Assembly (NCBI GenBank): GCA_030248225.1
Contig: JASANE010021353.1
Coordinates: 1-64,000, forward strand
Length of the DNA: 64,000 nt
From: Trileptium ribeirensis
Taxonomy: Eukaryota > Nematoda > Enoplea > Enoplida > Thoracostomopsidae
Reading direction: 5' to 3'
The notes under the pieces were generated by a model, which was not told the DNA's origin, did no database searches, and saw only the letters and a list, made by a program, of their open reading frames with translations. The position numbers and the translations under genes are program-made. Of the stretch, positions 35,449 through 47,800 are shown in pieces (position 1 is the first letter of the stretch; every line of letters starts with the position of its first letter).

Positions 35449-35715
35449 GGCGTTCACGTTATAATGTAATAATTTAAAAAAATTCACAGCACAACTGGCT
35501 AATATAACTCATTGGCTGCTGATGGTACCCGTTAGAGTTAATTGGTAGGTACGGGTCAATAGGACACCGTAAACAAAAATGTAGCAGCTAGGGCATGTGG
35601 TACACCATCGGCAATTGATTTACGGTATCGGAGCAACCCTGACTGTCAGTAAGGTGTGGTCACGACTAGAGGGAGACAAAAGTTCCAAACAGCGGGACAT
35701 TATAACGTGAACGCC
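35449..35715. mobile_element. MITE-like element, GCGTTYACG-terminus family, intact short copy
   Basis: GGCGTTCACGTTATAATGT at the left and its exact reverse complement ACATTATAACGTGAACGCC at the right bound 267 bp. Interior blocks match the copy at 6661-7140. It lies only 176 bp from the larger family member at 34851-35273. Confidence 0.7.
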
Positions 35716-36095
35716 GCATGTGATCTCGTTATCAAGTTGTTAACCATACCAGAAAAACGAAAGCATATTTAAACAGGAAAATATGTGATATTTTTCAGTT
35801 ACTCCCCGCCAGTACAAATACTTTAGGCCAGTATGTGAGTTTTAAATATAATTATTGAGAAAAAATTTTCAAACCATATCCTAACTTATATGCTTTAAAA
35901 TAAACCTTAAGCAACCTACATAGCCGACGAATTAACTAAGCAATTAATTTAGCCAGTTCTAGTTCAAAACTCAGACATGATATTGTGCAGTTAATATTTA
36001 AAACACGATGCGCTTCTCTTAGTTTAAGGAGTAGAGAATTAATACAGATTTTTGGCCAATTATTCTTTAGCATTATATGAGGCAAGCCAAACTAT
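35716..36095. other. Intergenic AT-rich DNA, nothing identified
   Basis: No supported ORF or repeat. Confidence 0.4.
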
Positions 36096-36530
36096 ATATG
36101 CAGAAGAACCATATTCTAAGGTTTTTATAGCATATTAGATATGAATGCTGTTTTTAATTAGAGGCAAACCTTTGCTTGTCAGGGATAAAAAATTGCTTTA
36201 CTTCCAAAGCCTCACTTTGCTTTACCCAGAGGCAAACGTTTTACTTATCAATCTGTGTATATATAAAATCCATATTTTAAAGGTTTCGTGGCACATCAGA
36301 TATGAATTTTGTTTTTAAATATAGAGTTAAACATTTGCTTGTCAGCGACACAAAATTGCTTGAATTGCCAGAGCTTTACTTTGCTTTACCCATAGGCAAA
36401 CATTTACTTGCCAATCTGTATATACAGAAGAAACGTATTTTAAAGTTTTTATAGCATATTAGATATGAATGGTGTTTTTAAACACAGAGGTAAAATCTTT
36501 ACTTGTAATGAACACAAAACACTATTGGCA
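36096..36530. repeat. Diverged tandem repeat, about 160 bp x 2.7
   Basis: Copies start near 36096, 36256 and 36416. Shared blocks include ATATTAGATATGAAT, TTTGCTTGTCAG and CTTTGCTTTACCCA. Copies differ at many sites, so the array is older than those at 8.3, 11.3 and 16.5 kb. The third copy is partial. Confidence 0.75.
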
Positions 36531-36711
36531 CAGAAAACCTAACCTAACTTTTATTACTGGAATAATTCATTTGTTCTGACGACTACGAAGTATATAATTG
36601 ATATTAAACAAAATATATATATGTTAGAACTATTCGGTACAATTTATTAGCAACTAGTGTGACTGAATGACATTTGATAGTTAAAATGATTTATTACGGT
36701 TGGGATTACAG

Positions 36712-36906
36712 TTGTGTTGGGTACCGGCCAAAAAAGAGGGTTACCCTAGCATCGCCGAGGTCGCTTGCTTTAGGCCGGGTAAGTTTTCCGACCGGCCGTT
36801 TTTCCGACCGGCCGTTTTACCGGCTCGTTCGCCTACCGGGGGCGGCTGTCCGCAAAATTTGTACAGTTGACCGGCCAATGGAAAATCCGGCCGGTGCCCA
36901 ATACTA
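36712..36906. mobile_element. Short GC-rich foldback related to the CGGCCG family
   Basis: TTGTGTTGGGTACCGGCC at the left and the complement of GGCCGGTGCCCAATACTA at the right form imperfect inverted termini of a 195-bp GC-rich island. The interior repeats CCGACCGGCCGTTTT twice. The forward ORF across it (36674-36910) is a by-product of composition. Confidence 0.5.
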
Positions 36907-37609
36907 CTAAGGCTCAGTTGGAGTCTTAGTCCAAGCCTAACTATTTAACCGTGAACCGATAACTCTGATTTTACTACCATTCAACTCAGGCCATCAATGC
37001 GATTCGAAGATATAAAAGATAGATTAAGCGTAATCATGAGTTTACAGTTTTGGAAATAATCTAGCGTATTGGTGTAGTGGCACATCTTTTAGAAACAGAC
37101 AAAATGAACTTGTCAGTAGGAATGTGGTCATACTTGGGCGCTTGTATTTGCACACATTATATGCATATGTAGGTATCGTAAACAGTGGATGTAAACGGGG
37201 AAATTATACTGTTAAATTATACGCCGGGATACTTTTCAACGCTACCGATGGAGCCCGCCTACCAACTGAAAAGGACTCGGGTCTTACCACATTGCTGCAA
37301 CAAAATGTAAATAAGTTAGCGTTGAGTAATATCTAATTTACGCTTTTTCCATGAGCATTTGAGGCCGCCAGGCAGCTATGGTCGTCGTTATATATAGGCT
37401 TCGTTCTAAAACGTAAGCTATTTTCGATTTTGCTAGGCATTAATTAAGTAATATTTGTTGTTATATTGTACAAAGAATTCAGCGTAAAGAGCATTGTGGC
37501 CTTGCGCCCAACTGTGTAGTGGATGAATGCAATTTTGTGCACAATCAGCACGCCACAATTTAGTTTTTGAAAAATATCACACAAAAATTTTGCAAAATTA
37601 ATCTTGCAG
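36907..37609. other. Intergenic DNA, nothing identified
   Basis: The ORF 37124-37336 has no recognisable content. Confidence 0.35.
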
Positions 37610-37772
37610 AGGGCCGCCGGGCGTCCTGTTGGATACCAGTCGGAAAAATCGCCGGCCGATCGTTTTGACTGCCGGCATTTTTTCCTTCCGGCCGTTTTAC
37701 CGCGTAGTCGGCCAGCATGCCGGCCGGCGGTCGGACGGCCAACGAAATATCAACCCGCTGCCTAATGCTAGA
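37610..37772. repeat. Second GC-rich fragment of the CGGCCG family
   Basis: It contains CCGGCCGATCG, CTTCCGGCCGTTTTACCG and an end (CGCTGCCTAATGCTA) resembling the family terminus. It is related to 36712-36906 and is probably a degraded copy. Confidence 0.4.
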
Positions 37773-38011
37773 TTACACTAGGTAATGACAAAAATAAGTC
37801 ACATAATGTTTCTTTAAATATTGAGCTAAACGCTAAAAGCTAAAATATTTTAAGTAATCAAGTGAGGTGACAAAAACAGAGGCTTTATTTCTAATTTCTA
37901 ACAGAGCTATATTTATTTCAAATTTCGACTTCGTGTTGTGTCGAAAATTTCATTTTAATTCGAGACTGCATGTCTTTCAAATGACCGATAACACATTTCT
38001 TCAAGCATAGC

Positions 38012-38389
38012 TTAGTGGTCTGATGTGCCACATCGTCCTACAAATTCAAACATTAATGCTTGGTGCTTAATAGCAAATATTTTAGGTCGCCAAACTTTGT
38101 AATTAGAAGCAATAAATAATTTCGCTGTGCTAATTTTGAAATTTCCATAAATGTTTTCGAAATAGCCTAACTCAAGACTGACAACCTCTATGAATGCAGT
38201 TGGTACATTGGCATCATACAAACATTGTGTAATGGTGAAACTTAGCATTGTCAAATATAGTACACACCGCAAAATGCCTTTAAATAGTGAAAACTTAAAG
38301 TTCCTCGCGAAACATGTTGTATATATTATGGAATATTGTTTGTATTGGAGAGTAATATATCTCTCAAATGACACAAAAATGAAGCTCAA
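38012..38389 (-). CDS. Candidate coding stretch, possibly secreted, unrecognised
   Basis: A minus-strand frame is open for 125 codons to TAA. It includes a hydrophobic segment (GILRCVLYLTMLSFTITQC) followed by a soluble-looking stretch ending GRCGTSDH, which could be a signal peptide and a small secreted domain. No ATG precedes the hydrophobic segment; the first is inside it. An upstream exon would be needed, or this is a relic. No family is recognised. Confidence 0.3.
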   Translation of the reverse strand: MSFIFVSFERYITLQYKQYSIIYTTCFARNFKFSLFKGILRCVLYLTMLSFTITQCLYDANVPTAFIEVVSLELGYFENIYGNFKISTAKLFIASNYKVWRPKIFAIKHQALMFEFVGRCGTSDH

Positions 38390-40708
38390 TAAAGCTGCCT
38401 ACACAACTGCTACTCTGTTAATAATTTTTGTGTGAAGAATTCAGCAAGGCAAGTTTTTGAATAAAGTAATCTTTTGATAAATCGTCAGTACGCCGTATAT
38501 AATGAAAAAATGTATTTGAACTTTTGATATTGGGTGATACCGAGTTATAGGTATTATATGCGATATGTAAAGATAGATCATTATTATCGTCAGTTATGCC
38601 TAGTAACCAAATATGTTTAGCATTGCTGGTTCTCTGTTCGTTGCTGTGTTCGTTGACGTATACTAAAGCATAGGGCCATAATAATAATATACCGTGGCAT
38701 ATTTCACTGTAGAGCTGGTTCAGGAAAAATAAGGCTTCCGACGCTAGCTAAAGATTTCGCTATTTTCAGTACAAATTAACAATTTTTAATGTTCTCGTTG
38801 CAAATGTGCTATCTAATATCTTTCTGCATCTTTGCAGGGATACGACAGGTCTCTACTGTTAATTCTTTTGAAATAATCACAATATTAGCTGTTTAACAGT
38901 TTAATACACTTATATATTCCTAATTGTGCCTGCGGCGATTAAGAGTTCATCGTCAAAATAGTGCGTAATTGGAACGGAATCTGTTTGGAACCAGTATAAT
39001 TTCCTTTAAAATTTTCCTGACATACTTGACATGTGTACCATAAAGGCAAGAACATAACGTTTAATTGTGTGCCCGGGCTTAAGCTTAGACTTCGCCTTTG
39101 CTAGGCTTTGACTTAGGCTTTGATTTAAGCTTAACCTTAGGTTTACAGGCATAAAACATTGTACGACCATACGAAAGAACTTGACATGATCCCTTTATTT
39201 CTTCAAGGTTTGTACTTGTTCAGAAAGAAATTTTGCTCCGAACATCTCGGCGAACTATTGCGCAGGGTTTCAGAATGAATAGCAAATGTCATCTTTGAGA
39301 TAACTGCTACCAAACATTTCGCAATCGTTGGCCCATATTAACCTAAATCCCTTGCTTAGCAAGTAATTTGTCACTGTGAACAATCATAGTTTAGTCTCTG
39401 CCGTGCAGGTACAAAAACTTTTTTGGGAATGAACAACCTTTTAAACAGAAATTTACAGAAATTTACATCTTTTCTCTCGTAAGTTTTCAACAGCTTGGTG
39501 GATTTAGATCGAATTTTTAATCAATTTCTACGCTTGGGGAGATTACAGTATTTCTATCATTGCAATATTATGGTACTAACACAACTGTGGTATCTTCTTC
39601 ACTCTGCTAATAAGAAAATTAGAACCGATCTTCGTGCAGAAATTATCACCATGTTAAATCACAGTGTTTAGATCTTGATCATATATACTTATAGGGTGAC
39701 TGTGAATTATCCCATGAGGCTCGGACCCCACTCCCTCGGACTCTAGCCGATTCCCCCTGGGAGGTAGCCTAATTCCCTACCTCCTCAACGAACCACCCCT
39801 ATGCTAACACCCATTCCAAAAACAAAAATAACCCAAATTTAAGTTTAGTTGATTTTAAACATGAGAATAGATGGATTATTTGGCTACAAGTTTTACAAGG
39901 TGTGGTTTTGAGTTGACCACAATATCCTTAATCTCGTTTAGGCCAGCTATAATGTAAGATCGGCCCAAATGTTATTGTCGTCATCTATAACTTAATGATT
40001 TATATTTCTGATTTATGCTACATCTGCGTAGTGTGTAATAAAAGTACCCTTTTTAAATATATGCTGTGGAGCGCATCAGAACATAACTTTCACATAAAAC
40101 CGTTTACAAATTTGCACAATTCAGCAAAAATAGGGCAAAATTAGCAAAGCACGGCAATATGAGGAACCGTTTTAGCAAATGTTTAAGGGGTCCATTCCTA
40201 CGACGTATCCCCAACCAAATAGGGGTTCCTGACCCGTGGGCCCCCGGTTTCTTGCCAGTTTTAACCATCATTTACTCGAACCTAACCAACACCATCTGAA
40301 CCCTAACAAATTTCGGTCTCTACTGACACTATTACATTTATCAGCCACAATGATTGTTTTAGTACAAGCGCGTAAACTACAAATAGTGTCTTCTAAATAG
40401 TTTTGTTACGTCACTGTTTTTGTTGCAAGATGAGGGAATTTTGATAAATATTTAACTCGGAATAAAGCCAATGAGCCTTGAGGGGTGGGGCAAAACAGGT
40501 ATGTAATCCTTACTTTTAAAACTAATATATATTTTGTTCGATATATATTTTTACTTTTGGTCGATTTCAGTGAGGTATAGTCCTGTTTAAGTCAGATGCC
40601 TCTAAATTAAAGTCTTTTTAAAACTCACACCCGCACGTAAATACATGTTCCTCAGTCAGACGGAAAACGCATATTAGTAAACTGTTATTTTTAAAAAGCT
40701 ATCGAAGA
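38390..40708. other. Intergenic DNA with C-rich repeat fragments
   Basis: Short C-rich stretches at about 39715-39800 and 40190-40260 resemble the dispersed C-rich repeat fragments at 31873 and 42437. Otherwise no gene, array or RNA is supported. Confidence 0.35.
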
Positions 40709-40969
40709 ATGGAAAGTTCTGTGTACATAACAGGAGCAATTGTATTAAACAGTCGGTATGCTTATCCGGTTGGTTTGAGCAGGGTGGAAATATTTCATGT
40801 GTCGGTTCGGACTAGAATACAGTGTTCTAATTTTTCGGTAATGTTTATGGCGCTAATTAATGAACTGTACCAAGTACATCGACAAGCCGGAATGCAGCCA
40901 GACTACTATTTTAGCAGGTATGGACGTCATAAAGAGGGATTCCGCCCGCCCATTTTCGTGAAAAATTAA
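40709..40969 (+). CDS. Candidate small ORF or exon, unrecognised
   Basis: The ORF begins at ATG in a favourable context (GAAGAATGG), encodes 86 residues and ends TAA. Codon choice looks protein-like, with a run such as VEIFHVSVRTRIQCSNFSVM. A possible donor (AGCAG then GTATGG) occurs at about 40919, after which the frame enters G/C-rich repeat-like DNA, so the last 17 codons may not be coding. No domain is recognised. Confidence 0.25.
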   Translation: MESSVYITGAIVLNSRYAYPVGLSRVEIFHVSVRTRIQCSNFSVMFMALINELYQVHRQAGMQPDYYFSRYGRHKEGFRPPIFVKN

Positions 40970-42436
40970 CTGGTGGGGTTATAACAATATCAATGTAGAC
41001 TGCCACCCACCCTGGCTTTTTTGCCGGGCCCTGACTTTTGAAGAGCCTGCGATGCCTCTGTTAGCAGGAGCAAGTGGTTCCGGTGGGGGTACCAAAGGTT
41101 TTTCCAATCCTCCAGATATTTACAAAAATTGTAAATGAAAATGGGAAAACGTGTGGTTACAAATTTTGCCGAGAGAAAATTTCGGCTACATCTCTGGCCT
41201 ACCACTTCCGTCAAGACTACCTACATCTCTCTGAGCTGAAAGAACTTTGACACCTATGGATGGGCGGATTATAGTATGGATGCAATTGAACCGCAATATA
41301 ATTGACAAACGACTTTGAAACGACGCATTTGTGACCTAAAATCTCTCAACAAAACCTAAACTTCATACTGATTAGATTTCCAGGGTTATAGGGATTACTA
41401 TACACTGTTTTTGAAGCGAGCTTTGCACAATCCAGTGCTGCCATATTTGCATTGTTGCACTAACATTAAAAGGTTTGCCAGTTACGGAATGAAAATATCT
41501 TCAGTATTCTATTATGCTTATCGTACGTGAGACCCACGTGATACGAACTGTTAACAAAAGGCTGTATCAACCATAAAATGACTATAATACGACTTACTAC
41601 ATTACTACTACATGGTTGCGTCAGTAGTATATACTACCTTAAATTTGTTCGTTTATTTCCAATTCTCCAACTTTCCCTTAAAATATTTGTAATTTTGCTC
41701 ACAATTCCACAAAAATATTCGGCGCGCCTTGGGCAATGGTGGAGAAGAAACAGAGGAGCGCTACGCAGTGTCAGGTAGGAAATATGTCTCAGGGGGCTCA
41801 ACTTTTAGCGAGTAATTCCGTAGCCCCATGGGCACCTATGATTTAGTGCTATTTTGTGTCTGCGAGCTATTTTGGTAATTTTATAAGCGAGAGACATCTA
41901 ACGTGGGCCTTTACATTATGGCTCGGGGAGGCGGCATATATCTACCTTGTGCCAGCTAATGATTGCAAAACAGAAAGATTTTGTAGTACTTTTATTTAAA
42001 CCTGAGGCAAAGTGACTATTTACCAAACTCCGAAACATATGTCGCTACATTTCCTCCATAGTTGTGAATATTGAATGCCAATGCTGCCACTATTACAAGA
42101 CGTGGGAATTTATTTAATCGCGGACGCATTATCGTCAAGCTATTACAGAACACCAACTGTTAAAACCTATCAAATGCGAGATTGATGTTTCATAATTCTA
42201 GCGATATATCGGCCGAGGGCATAGAACTGCTTACATCCCAAACGAACTAATTGTTTTATCTTTACCCAAGATGCCTCCCTCGTGTTTTTCGGTAAATACT
42301 GAATTCAAACACTACGATTTCAAATCAGTGAATGTTTGATACAATCAAGTGTCCGTTGTAAATATTCCGTAAAAAATATAACGGTATACCATACACGTGC
42401 CCTAACTATTGTTGACAATCCATTATGATATATACC
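40970..42436. other. Intergenic DNA with repeat remnants
   Basis: 40990-41110 is G/C-rich. Ends like those of the CATAGGTGTCG element occur near 41247 and 41833. No supported gene. Confidence 0.35.
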
Positions 42437-42720
42437 GAAGCAGGGGTTCAGAGGGGTTATTCTTGATGCCTTTCACCAGTCCGCCCCGGAAGCCTTGGTC
42501 AACACCCTGATGATGCTACTATACCTTCCATGGTGGGCCGCACCACGCCGCCATTCTCCCCACTTTTCTCGTTTCGCCTCCCCTCACCCCGCCGCCGAAG
42601 GCGCGTTGAAAATTTTAGAATATGAGTAAAACTTGGCAAAATTTGGTGTTAAAATTGGCAAAAATTGGGTAAAATGGGCAAATTTGGAAGAGGTCCTCGG
42701 AAGGGAGGGGAAGTTGTCAA
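42437..42720. repeat. C-rich dispersed repeat fragment, second copy
   Basis: It begins GAAGCAGGGGTTCAG as at 31873, followed by a C-rich stretch and a tract built on AAAATTGGCAAAAATTGGG. There is no ORF of interest; the minus-strand ORF at 42649-42903 overlaps it. Confidence 0.45.
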
Positions 42721-43920
42721 CTTTTGTGAGCACCATGAAAACATAGAAATATATTTTTCGTTTCCAGTTAAAATCTGTGCAATTGTCGTAGCAATACGTT
42801 GCGTGTACTGGTTCGTTTCGTATTGCTCTTTAAATCTGTAATTTGCGCCACTTTTGTGAAATTTTAGCAGGAAATCAACGCAAAACACAATGCTGATTGA
42901 CAACCACGTTTTCTTACTCTTCGAATATTAGAGTTTCGAAAATCTATCATCTGCTGAAGAAAGGGTTTTACCCCACCAGCAGACGGCAAACTTTTTGCGT
43001 AAATGTGAGTCATTTTTAAGAAATCTAATCACCCTGCTTCAGTAAACCTCTATCAGTTGGCTTAAAATGATGATTTTCATGCAGAAAAAGTCGACGCCAA
43101 ATTAATAGTCCCTTAAAACTCTTTCGATCAAATATTGTTATTCGTTTCAGTTGGCTGCGAAATTGTAGAGAATCTTGGTTTCAAGTGCAAAGCTAAATAT
43201 GTTTATAGCTGCGATCATTAGGTGTTAATAAATCAAGTGAAGAATATTAAACACTCGTTAATTGGCACGTAGGATTTGCTATTGGCCCGTGTTAACCTTC
43301 TTCTCGGCAATTTTATTGCTGATTTTGCAATTACTCCATCGACTTGTGCGTATGAACACATTCGCAGTCACGCATAACTATCTACCGATTGCATCAATGT
43401 AATAGTATTTTGTAACTTATTCCTTTAGAGATGGTGTATCGTGGCCTTGGATGGGTAATTGAACTGTATTTTTTAGAAAACTTGCGTAGTAGTTTTTTCC
43501 AATTTGGCTGAATGTCTATTAAGCTTAGTTTTTCTACACATTGCAGGTATTGTTATACTAGAGTGTTTATATTGATAGTTATTGCCGTACTGGCTAAAGC
43601 AGAACATGAAATGTTCTATTGAGCGAAGTTTGAAGCAAGAATCTCTACATTGATGTGGTTAATATTTCCTAAATTTAACTTTTACGCAGAATGATTTTTA
43701 TTTTACTGGCGTTTTTTCTTTGAAAGATTTGAACCAATTAATAAATAAGGTTTTACTAATGCTATGATAAGTTTACTATTTTATTTTTATTGATAAAATG
43801 CAAATAAATCAAGGCTAGTTGCCAGGCAAGGTGCGCAACTAAATTTAACATGATTCCACTGACCATCCTATTTTGTTTTTTGTAAAAATTTTCGTCATCG
43901 AACATTTTCTTGTCGGTCAG
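42721..43920. other. Intergenic AT-rich DNA, nothing identified
   Basis: No ORF or repeat is supported. It leads to the TTCGCGAA cluster upstream of the transporter gene. Confidence 0.35.
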
Positions 43921-43934
43921 AAAGTGCTACTTTT

Positions 43935-44070
43935 TGTTCGCGAATATCATATATGTTAGCGTATAGAATTTTGTCGGATTTGTATTAATAAGGGGCTTGT
44001 TCGCGAACAGTAATTGATAAACAATAACGTTTATGACGTCAGACTTACATTAAATTTGTTCGCGAACAGA
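43935..44070. promoter_or_regulatory. Three TTCGCGAA palindromes upstream of the transporter
   Basis: TTGTTCGCGAA at about 43935, TTGTTCGCGAACAG at about 43998 and the same 14-base word at about 44057 lie within 140 bases, about 0.8 kb before the first recognised SLC17 exon. The core is an 8-bp perfect palindrome extended to GTTCGCGAAC in two copies. The spacing and identity suggest a binding-site cluster or a decayed repeat. Regulation of the transporter is inference. Confidence 0.35.
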
Positions 44071-44845
44071 GGCCAATCCTGATTCAACGCTGTGAAATAT
44101 TACGGAATTGTTATAATACGAATGAAAACCTTTAAGGCTGCGCTAGCAGTGAATTGAATCGAATAGTCTATTTGTTTCATAACAATGGATGTGCATTCCA
44201 CATTGGGAATTGCAAACTAGGACGATTAGCGGGGTCACTTTAAGTTTAGTCGAGCATTATGATTGTATGCCATAACATAAGCTGAGTATTGTCTTTATAT
44301 TTTTGCAACCTAATTTACAAGCCTTCATTGATCGGGATAGATTCAAGCGATTCCGAGTTATTTATGCATGTCAGTAAAATATAGTATGATTCTCCTAATT
44401 AATGACATCATGTAAAATCTCGTGACTTAAATATCGGAGCGATAATACTATGTGGATCTGTTAATTTTGAGAAATCATTCTATCATCGCTTTACAGAGTT
44501 ACAATTATAAGGTAAAGCAAAACGTATAGCGAAACAGCCTTCTATCACGAACAGGTTTAACAATACGAGTTGTAATACCGCGTATATAATACAAAGTTAT
44601 CCAAAAGCTATATCGTAAGTATATCTTATTGCAGCACATCTTGCTGCTCATTTAAATATTTGAATGTTCGGCTGTAAAGCTTACTCGATCAAATTCGTTC
44701 TATCGCATTCAATTGAAGTTGTTACAAAGCCGTAAAAATCTGTGAATGCAATGCATGTCAAGCCATCCTACAACAAACTTAATCGTATAAGCGACGTATT
44801 CAGGTAAATACCTAATATCATTTATTGTTTTTTATAAAGTTTCAG

Positions 44846-47800
44846 TTTGTTTCTCAATTCGAATACGGATAGCGTTGACATTATGCGGCGGTACAGTAAT
44901 TTTGGCAATGTTACGCATAAATATTAGTATGGCAATGGTATGTATGGTTAACAATACTGCACTGACGATAGCGTCTAGCCGGGTATCATCGAATACGTCA
45001 GCATCATTGAATTATGAAATTATGCTCGACAACAATCAATCGTATATTGGCAAAAACAATTCGGTTTTGATTGCTATAAAACAATATTTAGACCCTGGTA
45101 ATGAATTGAGCAACGCTTCCGCTAAATTAGGCAACGCTTCGGCTGAATTGGGCAACACATCTGCTGAATTTCGCCATAATGATCACAGAAGTAGTTGTGT
45201 CCTATCCGAATACGCTCAGCATGAATACGACGTACGTGAGTGGTTTTTATGACGTAGTTTTTGGACTTGTATCTTTAAATTTAACTCTGGTGAAGCAAGT
45301 TATCAGAGAATATAATAACCTGATCGAAAATGTTTGGGCAGTGCTGGCCCGTGAAAAATTATTTTTGTAACTGTACGGTCATATGAGTTTGATAGGCATT
45401 ACTACGACACTGTAACGATTGTACATATTGTTCCGGATTCTTTATAACAAATATTTTTATTTATTTTTAGTTCTGAAATAAACGCCTGTAGGAACATTTG
45501 AAAAATATAGTCACCCATGTCTAGTGTTATATTAGAGTTTAAGATTAAGTTTTTGAAAAAGTTCAGTACAGAATATTTCAAATAAAGATATTTCAATTAT
45601 GTCAACATATGTCAAACGTAATATACCATTCAGCCACGGGTATATCAGTTTCAGTTGTTATGTGTCATTGGTAGTGTTTGATTTTCATATTCAGTGGTCT
45701 TTGAAGTTGAACGGCCCGCCAACGATCAACGGCCCAACAAACTATCAACAGGCTGTCGACAGCCAAGAAGTTTTTTTACACAACACAAATATAATTTTCG
45801 AAACAGCTACTTCAGCATTTGTTCGAAAATTCGTTTCTTTTGCAAGCGTAGGTACTACACAGCGTAATAATGAACGTTTATAGTTATGAGTTCTACATCT
45901 ACGTGGACCAGGGTCAGTGGGTACCAGAGGTAGTATTGGGCAGCGGCCGGCTTTGAATTCTATCATTCATCACTGGTGCCTAATGCCAATCACTTTAATC
46001 AGTTTAATAAAGATATTATATCCTGAAATTTGTCTATGATACTTAATATAAGTGGTACTAGCGAGCGTAAAAACCGGAAGAGGCTTCAGTGGAATCCGGA
46101 CCTTTCGACCAGTTTTTAACTTGCGGTTTCCAGATTTCCCGGTTTTTGGCCTTATATTTAACAATAGATTCTATTAGCAGTCATTTATTTGCATACATTC
46201 TGGTAAAGGTATACCTGTTCGTTTGTTCGGATGGTTATGTCTAAATAGTTTAGAAACGAATGAAAATTCTCTTCTAAGCTATTTTGTATACAATCGGGAG
46301 CGTAGCCACCTGGGTAAGGGGGTTGAGACTTTCCTTCACCAAGATCTTTACACTACATAGGCCCCTCTAAATGTTCGAACCTCCGTTTTGACAATCAACT
46401 ATCATGCTTCTGTTGCATTTTATACTGTGCCTCAACTTAACCCCCACTTTTCAGCTAGTCGTCAATTAATAATTTTTAGGACTCAACGCGTGGCTACGCC
46501 CCTGCGGTACTGGATGTTTTTCTAAGCCCAACCGTTGTATTTATAACACAAATAACGGGCACAGATATTTGTTTGCTAAATATGATATATGCGTGACAGG
46601 TTCAAAATCGTTTGACAATTAATTGTGACTTAGGGTAGTGCGTAATTATTCAGAGTTCAGAAACCAGAAATTAGTACAAAAATCAGGAGATCAAAAAGCA
46701 TATGCAGTCAGGTGTAATGCATATGCTATACTGCAGTAAGCCGATAAACCTGGGCAACCCAACCAGGTTAGTCTTAGGTCCTCCGGACTGCGAGCTAAAA
46801 CGGCCGTTTTCCAACACTACACTGCATATATTTAATTCAGAGTAAACGAACTGGACGTAACTCGGCTCTAGTTACACGCAGGCAAAATGTCTTCAAGCTT
46901 GGGCAATAGACTGCATTTGGTTTAATTCCTAGGGTCGTTTGTTTGCTTAACGTACGCTGCATTTAATTAGTTAACCGAAACTGACTTGTGGAATGTTTAT
47001 GAGAGGCACGTTTGCTATCTTCGCTTTTCACAAATTGCAGCCAACTATGCGAAAATTCTTTTTGTCTATCTCTGTCAAACAAACTCATCACTGGATAATG
47101 GATTTTCTTAAATAATTTGTTGCTTAATAGAATCTTATTGGGCTACAGGGTTTCATGATTTCTGAATGCAACAGCAATGGTAGCAATTGCACCATGCGCA
47201 TCCAGGTCAGAAGGTGCTAAACGGTTATGTAACGGGAAAAATGTCTTTTGAACTTTTACATTTGCGTAGTTGTGATTTGCTAATTTTAAACATTGCTGTC
47301 TTTTTGATCACTGGCTGATAAAGAGGCCATATAGTTTTGAAACTTTATGCGGCTATATGTCTCCATGCCCTTAATGACCTCAGATATGCATTGGTTGTAA
47401 TTTAGGGTACTCTGATGGCAACTCAGAAGCACAATTTTAAAACTTGGCATAGTTGTTGAGCCCAGACTAGTCGTGATTGCTTAGATTGCTCAAATTGCTT
47501 TCTATACTCTGTGCTATTAAATTAGCATGTAACGTAGTATAGTTTAACTCCGAGGTGAATCCAAAGGGCTCAGGTCAAGTCCACTGCTCCCCACCCACTG
47601 GTCACCGGCTGTTACAGTCTGTGAAATAGTCTATCGGCTGCACTAAACACCTTGTCACACAACAGACAGGGCTGTAATAGGTATCTATTGGGACCCATCT
47701 CTTCACATCCGGTATTGCTGGATCCGCTTCGGGTTTAAACTTGTATTTTTTACTGATCGATAGCAGCTGTGTAACCAAATTACGTTTTAGGGTGAATTTG

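Larger units (their letters stand above)
45232..47790 (+). other. Intron 1 of the SLC17 gene
   Basis: It runs from GTACGTGAG to TACGTTTTAG. It holds a degraded hAT-like copy (about 45707-45990), a 209-bp MITE (46296-46504) and otherwise unique AT-rich DNA. The open stretch 45599-45883 lies mostly in the hAT-like copy and is not a gene. Confidence 0.75.

Noticed and set aside
45599..45883. 94-codon ORF in SLC17 intron 1
   Set aside because: Most of it is a degraded hAT-like copy and it has no relation to the transporter.
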